Shown in pieces: positions 58,195 to 64,000 of a DNA stretch of 64,000 nt; the first letter of the stretch is position 1; each line of letters begins with the position of its first letter. Below the pieces are notes generated by a model. The model did not search any database, was not told where the DNA came from, and worked only from the letters and a program-made list of their open reading frames with translations. The stretch is from a virus. Made by a program: the position numbers and the translations under genes. The stretch is taken from positions 1-64,000 of IMG/VR virus record IMGVR_UViG_3300025009_001990, one strand, 5' to 3'.

Positions 58195-58426
58195 TCAGTT
58201 TGTCCTCAATTTCTTCAAGAAGAGAATCAAGAGTTTCTTCTAATTGTTCTTTTTCTTTTCCTTTCTTCTTTAAGAAGTCTTCGATTTGATCTGAAGAGGT
58301 TATTCCGTATGAAGAGAGTTGTTGTTCAAGTTGTCTGATTTCTCCGCTTAAGCTGGATTGTTCAAGTTGAAGTTCATCTAAGCGTTTTGTTATTTTCTGA
58401 ATTTGTGGTTGATAGTTTGTTTTCAT
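58178..58426 (-). CDS. Coiled-coil protein before the Rad50 C-half
   Basis: 82 residues, almost entirely coiled coil (KITKRLDELQLEQSSLSGEI). Overlaps the C-half gene by 17 bases. Likely part of the arm of the split Rad50-like complex. Confidence 0.65.
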   Translation of the reverse strand: MKTNYQPQIQKITKRLDELQLEQSSLSGEIRQLEQQLSSYGITSSDQIEDFLKKKGKEKEQLEETLDSLLEEIEDKLNEFEN

Positions 58427-58557
58427 ATTAATTCTTTTTTGAAATTTATCATAATTCCAAACATTGGAATCGGGAAAATATATAGTTTTTTATTTAAACT
58501 ATCCCAATAAATACCGATCCAGAAATCATACCAAGCAAATATTAGTTTTGTTTTCAT
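58423..58557 (-). CDS. 44-residue FAWYDFWIG-type small phage protein
   Basis: MKTKLIFAWYDFWIGIYWDS then NKKLYIFPIPMFGI. This short pattern resembles small conserved phage proteins of unknown role. ATGA overlaps at both ends support translation. Two aromatic-rich strands, no membrane helix certain. Confidence 0.6.
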   Translation of the reverse strand: MKTKLIFAWYDFWIGIYWDSLNKKLYIFPIPMFGIMINFKKELI

Positions 58558-58763
58558 ACAAATCCTTTATCTATTGCAAGCCATTCAGGAATAATAATTC
58601 TGATTAATCCATTTTGAAGAGTTTCGTATTCGTCTTCTAATTGAGATTTTGGAATCCATTCCTCTGTTGTTCCGTCAGAAACTTTAATTGCCCTTTCTGT
58701 TTCTGCTATTAATTCAACATCAAGTTCAACATAATTTTTGTCGGTAGATTGCAGTATTTTCAT
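58554..58763 (-). CDS. Small acidic hypothetical protein
   Basis: 69 residues with beta-strand pattern (AIKVSDGTTEEWIPKSQL), as in small SH3-like phage proteins of the ssDNA-binding or modifier type. Not identified. ATGA overlaps. Confidence 0.58.
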   Translation of the reverse strand: MKILQSTDKNYVELDVELIAETERAIKVSDGTTEEWIPKSQLEDEYETLQNGLIRIIIPEWLAIDKGFV

Positions 58764-58978
58764 TCTGGTAATCCTTTATGTTTTCTTAGTTGTTTGATGT
58801 ATTCAGTTTCTTTTTCCGATACAGCTTTTCTCTGATTATCAATATCTCTTTTCAACTTTTCCTCTAAACACTTTTTGTGGATAGGATGATTTTCGAAATA
58901 TGTTAATTGTTTTTGATATACTCTATCTTTACACTCCAAACAATATACATAATCCCAACCAACTTTCATTTTACTCAC
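58760..58978 (-). CDS. Small CxxC protein
   Basis: 72 residues; YCLECKDRVYQKQL, with a later HKKCLEEK, forms a treble-clef-like Cys/His pattern, followed by a charged helix. Coupled by ATGA. Confidence 0.58.
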   Translation of the reverse strand: MSKMKVGWDYVYCLECKDRVYQKQLTYFENHPIHKKCLEEKLKRDIDNQRKAVSEKETEYIKQLRKHKGLPE

Positions 58979-59163
58979 CTTTCAAAGAGAATAGGTTTTC
59001 CACAAATAGGACAGAATGAAGTCTGATAAACCTTCTTTTTCTCTAATCCCCATACGTTTCCACAACCAGTATAATAATAGTTGTAGTAAAGTCCCATTTG
59101 CCTTTTAAATCTCCATTTGCAATATCTTTTCGGGAAGAGAAAGTCTTTTATGAATTTGAACAT
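58975..59163 (-). CDS. Small zinc-ribbon-like protein
   Basis: 62 residues. FCPICGKPI near the end and YTGCGNVWG form a C-x-x-C pair with an upstream Cys. Zinc ribbon likely. ATGA overlap. Confidence 0.6.
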   Translation of the reverse strand: MFKFIKDFLFPKRYCKWRFKRQMGLYYNYYYTGCGNVWGLEKKKVYQTSFCPICGKPILFER

Positions 59164-59387
59164 GTTTCCTCCTGTGGCGGTTTTGGTTTGAGGTTCAATT
59201 TAATTTCTTTTTCTACTTGTCGATAAATCTTATCCTGTTCTTTTCTTCGTTTCTTTACTGTTTCGATCTGTTTTAAAGCTGCTGGCCAATTCTTTCTACC
59301 TAAAAATTCCCTGAGAAGCTGATCGACAAATTCTAAGTTGTTTTTCTTCAAAAGGTCAACACATTTATTATTTGGCATTTGTTCCAT
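59148..59387 (-). CDS. Small helical charged hypothetical protein
   Basis: 79 residues, helical (NLEFVDQLLREFLGRKNWPA; EQDKIYRQVEKEIKLNLK). Overlaps the next gene by 16 bases. Preceded by AT-rich TATAAT-like repeats at 59411-59424 that may hold a promoter. Confidence 0.55.
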   Translation of the reverse strand: MEQMPNNKCVDLLKKNNLEFVDQLLREFLGRKNWPAALKQIETVKKRRKEQDKIYRQVEKEIKLNLKPKPPQEETCSNS

Positions 59388-59426
59388 CGTAGTAACTCCA
59401 TACTTTCTTAATTATTATATTATACT

Positions 59427-59972
59427 TTAAAATCTAAATTCAGGCCAAACTAATTTAATGGCTTTAACTAATTCTGATTTATAATTACAACTCCATTTTG
59501 GACATTGAACTTCTATAGTAAAGCGAACAAGAGCAGCTTCTAATGGATCAGAATAACCTCCTAAATATATAGATTTTTTATCAATATGTATTTGAGCCGC
59601 CCAATTTTTATTAGCCTTACTCCAACAAACTCCTGGAAAACCTGATTTATTATGTATATTTTTATTTTTATTTTGTTGATTACAAACTCTTGTAACATGA
59701 CGAAGATTATTCCAATGGTTTGAACCAGGTCTTCTATTTTTATGATCGATTTGATATTCGGGAATATATCCTTTCATATATAACCAAGCTAAACGATGAG
59801 CATAATATCTTTTATTATTTATTTGTATTGTCCTATAACCATTTTTATCAAAACCGCCAGCAATATCCCCTATTTTAATCTTGCTTTTTTGTTTATTTTT
59901 TATTTTCCATGTAAAAAGCCCTGACTTTGGATTATAATGAAGTATTTGTTTTAATTCTGTTTGTGTTATCAT
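59427..59972 (-). CDS. HNH homing endonuclease with AP2-like DNA-binding domain
   Basis: 181 residues from ATG 59972, chosen because it starts the family leader MITQTELKQILHYNP.SG. HNH core: AHRLAWLYMKG, YQIDHKNRRPGSNHWNNLR, NQQNKN. A C-terminal AP2-type segment (GFPGVCWSKANKNWAAQIH) follows. A free-standing homing enzyme that starts inside the 3' end of the SbcD-like gene, typical of a mobile insertion between operon genes. Confidence 0.9.
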   Translation of the reverse strand: MITQTELKQILHYNPKSGLFTWKIKNKQKSKIKIGDIAGGFDKNGYRTIQINNKRYYAHRLAWLYMKGYIPEYQIDHKNRRPGSNHWNNLRHVTRVCNQQNKNKNIHNKSGFPGVCWSKANKNWAAQIHIDKKSIYLGGYSDPLEAALVRFTIEVQCPKWSCNYKSELVKAIKLVWPEFRF

Positions 59973-60903
59973 AATATTCCCATACTTTATCGACAATTCT
60001 CTGGTTTACTTTATTCTTTAAGAGAAATTGTTCCAGATTCTTTTCAAAGTTGATTCCTTCTACGACTTGTTGACCCAATTTCTCTACAAATGCTGATAAT
60101 CTGATTTCTTTTTCTTCTGCTTTTTCAAGATGTTCTCTGGATAAAACATTTTGTTCAATTGGAATATATTTCTTTTCTACTCGACATTCCTCTGGATACC
60201 AAAGAAAAACACATGGCCTATGATCTATTTGGTCAGCATCATTTCTCATCAGGCTTCCAGCATTTACCAGTATCGTATTTTTTCTTTGTCCTGTAAATGT
60301 TTGATGGTTATCTCCTGTTACAATCAAATCAAAATTTGGGAACTTTTTCAACACTTCATTCTTCTCCCAACCTTCACAACCAGGGAAAGGAGGATTTCCG
60401 TCATATATCATCCCGTGAAAGAGTAATACAAAATAAGTGTCTTTTTTGAACTCTTTTTCTTCTTTGAAATCCCAATCAGGCTCTTTCAATTCTTGTCCAT
60501 AGGGAATACGATGAATAATAATTCTTTTTTCATTGATTCGAAAAGTATCTTTTGTTTGGATAATTCCTGCAGCTTCTAAAACAGACATGGCTGAATTATC
60601 ATAATTCTCTATTGTCTTTCCGGGCAAATCATGATTTCCGGGAACTGTAAATATTGGGGGAAGATTTTTAATTGCCCATTGAAGCAAAAAATGGGATGGA
60701 TATTGTTTGTATCGCTTGTCAAACAAATCTCCACCATCGAATATAGGACATTGAAGACTTTCAGACAAATCTTTCAGCCATTTTATCTTTCGTTGTAATG
60801 TTTCCCAATAGTTATCAATCCTGGAAACAGGAGGATACATTCGTAATTCAATATCGGCTGTTATTATTGCACTGGGAATTGATTTGTTATTTGACCGTTT
60901 CAT
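59932..60903 (-). CDS. sbcD: SbcD/Mre11-like metallophosphatase nuclease
   Basis: 323 residues. Calcineurin-type metallophosphatase motifs: DLFDKRYK near the first metal site (FDGGDLFD), VPGNHDLPG (NHD), LLFHGMI, and VTGDNHQTF (GDxH). Lacks the N-terminal DxH in its usual form (TADIELR), which is a divergence to note. Partner nuclease of the split Rad50-like proteins. MKRS start; the last 40 bases overlap the HNH gene. Confidence 0.82.
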   Translation of the reverse strand: MKRSNNKSIPSAIITADIELRMYPPVSRIDNYWETLQRKIKWLKDLSESLQCPIFDGGDLFDKRYKQYPSHFLLQWAIKNLPPIFTVPGNHDLPGKTIENYDNSAMSVLEAAGIIQTKDTFRINEKRIIIHRIPYGQELKEPDWDFKEEKEFKKDTYFVLLFHGMIYDGNPPFPGCEGWEKNEVLKKFPNFDLIVTGDNHQTFTGQRKNTILVNAGSLMRNDADQIDHRPCVFLWYPEECRVEKKYIPIEQNVLSREHLEKAEEKEIRLSAFVEKLGQQVVEGINFEKNLEQFLLKNKVNQRIVDKVWEYYDNTNRIKTNTSL

Positions 60904-61753
60904 TTGTTATTCCTTTTGGAATATGTCCTCTTCTCATATAGTAATATCCCATTATTTCTAATCTTTGTTGTTCTGTCCAACCAAATCCTTTTTGTTCATC
61001 TGTAACGATATTTTTTTCTAATTGAAATAAATGATGATACCACATTGGATATACTGTAATTTTATGTTTTTTGATCCATTCACATCTAATCCAACTTTCC
61101 CTTGGATTTTCATTAAATCCAATCAAACAATACGAAGAGATATTTGATTTTTTAATTCCTGCAGCAATCAAAATATTTAAAGCATCTTCCCATTTACCTT
61201 TATAATCCATATGGTCTAATGCAAGTCGAACAGTCGGCTTTTTAATTTCAGAAATTCTTTTTGCATGATATTCTGTCAATAATCTCGAATCAATTCCCTG
61301 ATTAAAATCGGCCCATTTATGTTTTATTAATTTATCAATTACCTTATCGAAATGATTTTTACTTGTAGCCAACAAATTGTTGTCAGTTATTATTGGTAAA
61401 TCAGGGTAATCTTGTAATTCTTTAATACCTCCTGATTCAACCTTTCCTATACCTATTGCGCAAAATTTACATTTACGAACACAACCTGTTGAGGTTCTTG
61501 TTGCTAACGGTTGTATTCGTTGAAGTACCCCTATTTCTTCTTTTCCTTCTGATACTCTTGAAATTTTATCAAAATATCCAGGAATTAAATATACAGCTGG
61601 ACCACCGACAATAACTTGTTTATTTTTATTGAATAAAGTTGGGCCAGTTAAAAACTTGAATACTTCCGGCAATTCCCATGTAAATGGGATTGATATTTTA
61701 AGGATATTGTTGTCTGTCCAATGTATAAATCTTTTTGGCCAATTATATTTCAT
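60887..61753 (-). CDS. Radical SAM protein, paralogue 2
   Basis: 288 residues. CVRKCKFC (C91, C95, C98) binds the iron-sulfur cluster. N-terminal SIPFTWELPEVFKFL and VIVGGPAVYL match paralogue 1 (6531-7445), as do NNLLATSKNHFDKVIDKL and the NQGIDSRLLT segment. It starts inside the end of the Rad50 N-half and ends inside the SbcD-like gene, so it is in the repair operon. Substrate unknown. Confidence 0.85.
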   Translation of the reverse strand: MKYNWPKRFIHWTDNNILKISIPFTWELPEVFKFLTGPTLFNKNKQVIVGGPAVYLIPGYFDKISRVSEGKEEIGVLQRIQPLATRTSTGCVRKCKFCAIGIGKVESGGIKELQDYPDLPIITDNNLLATSKNHFDKVIDKLIKHKWADFNQGIDSRLLTEYHAKRISEIKKPTVRLALDHMDYKGKWEDALNILIAAGIKKSNISSYCLIGFNENPRESWIRCEWIKKHKITVYPMWYHHLFQLEKNIVTDEQKGFGWTEQQRLEIMGYYYMRRGHIPKGITNETVK

Positions 61754-62798
61754 CTATCTGTTTTCCACAAGTTGGGCAATTTTTTGGAATATTTAATTTC
61801 TCTGCTTCTATCTGCTTTTTCAAATATTCTCTTTTATTTAAACATGCTTGAATTTTCCTTTTGATTTCATAAACCGCTGTATATTCAGAATCAACAGTCT
61901 GGAATAGAATTTGCTTTTCTTTTATTCTGTCAATCAGCTTTTCGACTTTTACTAATCCCTTTCCTTTCTTGGAAAGCTCTTTCTTCCTTTCTAATTCGTT
62001 GAAAATAGTCGAGACGTTACTTATATCACGTTTTATATTATCGAACGAATTAGACGTGGTTTCGGCTTTAAGAAATCGATTTTTAATCTCAGGTAAGTTT
62101 TTATATTTTTCTATCTCTATCTTTTTTCTTTCCAACTGCTTTTGAACCTTTGTTACCCCGGAAATTACAGAATTCAAATTCTGGATCATTCTCTCTGCTT
62201 CTTCACATTGGTTCAGCAATTCATTTACCGTAGGGAGATTTACATATTTTTCTAATTTTGTTTCAAGTGATTCAATTATATTTTTCTGATTTCCTTTTTC
62301 CTGATTTAGGGATTGGACATCTCTCTTTGCAGCAGAAAGGGTATTGTCTATTGAATCAAGTCCAACTATTTTATTTAATATTCTTCCTCGTTGGCCGGAA
62401 GTATCAAACATTAAAAAAGCCCTGTCTATTTGAGATTGGAAGTTAGTTTCTTCCATATTGAAAACAGTGGATATTTCTTCAGGAACATCTCTGCCCGCAT
62501 TGAATTCTTTTTTGCTTTCTCCTTCAATCAAAACATATTTGTTTACTGATCCGCTTTTTATCCTTTGAACTTCTTCTCCTGTATCGAAAAACACTTTTAC
62601 TTTTGTTTCCCCTTCCCAAAATAACGGGAGCATATCTTTTCCCAGAGGGGTATTTGTTCGTGCGAAATTGAAAGCACGAAAAGCCCCTGATTTACCCCTA
62701 TCTGATTCTCCGATAAAAACCGTAAGCCCTGGAGTCGGAAAATTCAGAATAGTTCTTTTATGTGATTCGTAATTATGAATTTCGATTTTAGTTATCAT
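61743..62798 (-). CDS. sbcC: Rad50/SbcC-like ATPase, N-terminal half with zinc hook
   Basis: 351 residues from ATG 62798 (ATGA overlap with the APS kinase). ITKIEIHNYESHKRTILNF and Walker A IGESDRGKSGAFR (28-40 region) open an ABC N-lobe. A long coiled coil (about 150-335) ends at CPTCGKQI, the Rad50 zinc hook, at the very C-terminus. The matching C-lobe is a separate protein at 57544-58194. The SbcD-like nuclease lies between them. Confidence 0.85.
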   Translation of the reverse strand: MITKIEIHNYESHKRTILNFPTPGLTVFIGESDRGKSGAFRAFNFARTNTPLGKDMLPLFWEGETKVKVFFDTGEEVQRIKSGSVNKYVLIEGESKKEFNAGRDVPEEISTVFNMEETNFQSQIDRAFLMFDTSGQRGRILNKIVGLDSIDNTLSAAKRDVQSLNQEKGNQKNIIESLETKLEKYVNLPTVNELLNQCEEAERMIQNLNSVISGVTKVQKQLERKKIEIEKYKNLPEIKNRFLKAETTSNSFDNIKRDISNVSTIFNELERKKELSKKGKGLVKVEKLIDRIKEKQILFQTVDSEYTAVYEIKRKIQACLNKREYLKKQIEAEKLNIPKNCPTCGKQIDEI

Positions 62799-63328
62799 AA
62801 AATTCCACGAGCAAATAAATGATTGACTATAATTCGGACACAAGTTTCTACAGGGAAAATTCCATATGTTGGAATAACAACATCACAATCGAATGGTATT
62901 TCATATTTAGAAGAAATCCCGGTAAAGTTTTTAATTTCTCCTGTTTTTGCTTTTTTATAAAGTCCTTTTACATCTCTTTTTATACATATTTCAATCGAGC
63001 AATCACAAAATACTTCTATGATATTATTTCTTCCAATTATTTCTTTTATCATATTTCTATCTGATTCTAGCGGAGATATAAAAGCGGATATCGAAGACAT
63101 ATTTGCGTCAAGAAACAATTTAACTGTTTCGGCTACTCTTCGAAGATTTTCTTTTCTTCCCTCTGAACTGAAATTCAAATCTTTACAAAGTCCTTGTCTG
63201 ATAATATCTCCATCAAATATATAGGGGTTTATTCCATAATATTTTTTTAAATACTTTTGTAAAGCAATTGAAATTGTAGTTTTACCTGATCCAGAAAGTC
63301 CGGTAAGCCAAATATTAAAGTTTTTCAT
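62795..63328 (-). CDS. cysC: Adenylylsulfate (APS) kinase
   Basis: 177 residues from ATG 63328 (ATGA). NIWLTGLSGSGKTT is the P-loop; YIFDGDIIRQGLCKDLNFS and GRKENLRRVAE are CysC hallmarks; FTGISSKYEIP is the APS-binding end. It makes PAPS from APS and ATP. The phage also encodes a sulfotransferase (36213-36887). No ATP sulfurylase is visible, so APS would come from the host. Confidence 0.88.
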   Translation of the reverse strand: MKNFNIWLTGLSGSGKTTISIALQKYLKKYYGINPYIFDGDIIRQGLCKDLNFSSEGRKENLRRVAETVKLFLDANMSSISAFISPLESDRNMIKEIIGRNNIIEVFCDCSIEICIKRDVKGLYKKAKTGEIKNFTGISSKYEIPFDCDVVIPTYGIFPVETCVRIIVNHLFARGIL

Positions 63329-63810
63329 TTTTTTAACTTGTTTAATAAATTCCAATATCGATACATCATTTTTATTCCAATTTCTCTATGTAATTTTACA
63401 TCTTGTTTCTTTTTATGTATTATATTGGCCTTTCTAACTTCATAAACAAATTTTCTTTTTCCATTATCATTATAAATATAAACCCCGCAATATTCAGGAA
63501 TTAAATCAATATCTACAAGACCTTTGGGAATAAGAAACGAAAAATAGTTACAAATTAACAAATTACTTCCTTCTTTTAACGCTTTATGTTTATTTGTATT
63601 ACCGTTCCATCTATTTCCAATTTTTTTGTTGAAATCTGCTTTGAAGTCAGATTTTGTTAATTTTATTTCAATCTCATCAATATAACCACTTGATCTGATT
63701 GCTATTATATCCATTTCATTATATTTTACAAAAATATTTGGGGCAATGATTTTGTATCTTTTGTAAAAAGATTGATAAAAGGCAAGCTGAATATCACATA
63801 CTTTTATCAT
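63325..63810 (-). CDS. PD-(D/E)XK nuclease-like / MmcB-type protein
   Basis: 161 residues from ATG 63810 (ATGA with the RuvC-like gene). DIIAIRSSGYIDEIEIKLTKSD gives the D-x(n)-ExK order of restriction-like nucleases, and KHKALKEGSN follows. LIPKGLVDIDLIPEYCGVYIY fits phage MmcB-like repair proteins. Substrate unknown. Confidence 0.68.
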   Translation of the reverse strand: MIKVCDIQLAFYQSFYKRYKIIAPNIFVKYNEMDIIAIRSSGYIDEIEIKLTKSDFKADFNKKIGNRWNGNTNKHKALKEGSNLLICNYFSFLIPKGLVDIDLIPEYCGVYIYNDNGKRKFVYEVRKANIIHKKKQDVKLHREIGIKMMYRYWNLLNKLKK

Positions 63811-64000
63811 AATTGTCCGCGTCTTGCCCATTCAGCAATTAATATCCCGTCAGCATCAGGTTTACAAAGAACATCCGGGAATAACCTTTTTCCGATAGAC
63901 AGACTTGCCTTTTTTAATTGATCAGTTCCTTTTAATCCTGACGGGAGCATTATCTTTTGCCATTCTTTACTGTCAATATATCGCCTTGGAATATCAAGTA
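63807..64000 (-). CDS. ruvC: RuvC-like Holliday junction resolvase, C-terminal fragment
   Basis: The gene runs off the window end; 64 codons remain. FPDVLCKPDADGILIAEWARRGQL ends the frame, matching the last acidic segment of RuvC-type resolvases (DADA.LIA.y). RYIDSKEWQKIMLPSG precedes it. Start lies outside the window. It heads the repair genes read leftward from here. Confidence 0.72.
   Translation of the reverse strand, partial: LDIPRRYIDSKEWQKIMLPSGLKGTDQLKKASLSIGKRLFPDVLCKPDADGILIAEWARRGQL

Noticed and set aside
1-64000. Temperate phage genes (integrase, excisionase, CI-like repressor, att site)
   Set aside because: None found in the window; absence outside the window cannot be judged.

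Overview
The window is most of the genome of an AT-rich tailed double-stranded DNA phage with siphovirus-type genes: tail tube, frameshifting tail chaperone, 944-residue tape measure, hub, and no sheath. I see no integrase, excisionase or CI-like repressor, so a virulent lifestyle is likely. Genes are tightly packed with many ATGA or TAATG overlaps and strong AAGGAG-type ribosome sites, and promoters look sigma70-like. Signal peptides, lipoprotein-like leaders and a SleB-type lysin point to a diderm or other ordinary bacterial host, but the host cannot be named from sequence alone.

Layout. (1) 174-17817, minus strand: replication and nucleic-acid genes. They include a DnaE-type polymerase coupled to a DnaN-like clamp, MazG-like pyrophosphohydrolase, an IbrA/IbrB-like pair, a radical SAM protein, DnaB-like helicase, DnaC-like loader, an initiator-like protein, primase, SNF2 helicase, a sigma-factor-like protein and a 25-repeat hexapeptide protein. 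(2) 17818-18204: divergent promoter region with a textbook hammerhead ribozyme in the minus-strand leader. (3) 18205-52870, plus strand: terminase, portal, a GC-richer block of secreted proteins, MuF-like protein, protease, capsid, an island of glycosyltransferases, methyltransferases and a sulfotransferase, connectors, tail genes with a -1 frameshift, receptor-binding proteins, and membrane or lysis-type genes. (4) 52833-64000, minus strand: many small Cys-rich proteins, a SleB-type lysin with an in-frame TGA, thymidylate synthase, a Rad50/SbcC-like ATPase split into separate genes around an SbcD-like nuclease, a second radical SAM protein, APS kinase, a nuclease-like protein and the end of a RuvC-like resolvase. 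If the genome is circular or terminally redundant, blocks 4 and 1 could be one leftward early region.

Most notable: the hammerhead ribozyme (17834-17887, minus); a pair of related intergenic RNA-like elements (16153-16212 and 17248-17305) that keep their pairing despite sequence change; the interrupted lysin; the split Rad50 with Mre11-like partner; a possible phage sulfation route (APS kinase plus sulfotransferase beside glycosyltransferases); and a shared promoter family whose -35 is TTWAYN rather than TTGACA, in a genome that also encodes a sigma-like protein.
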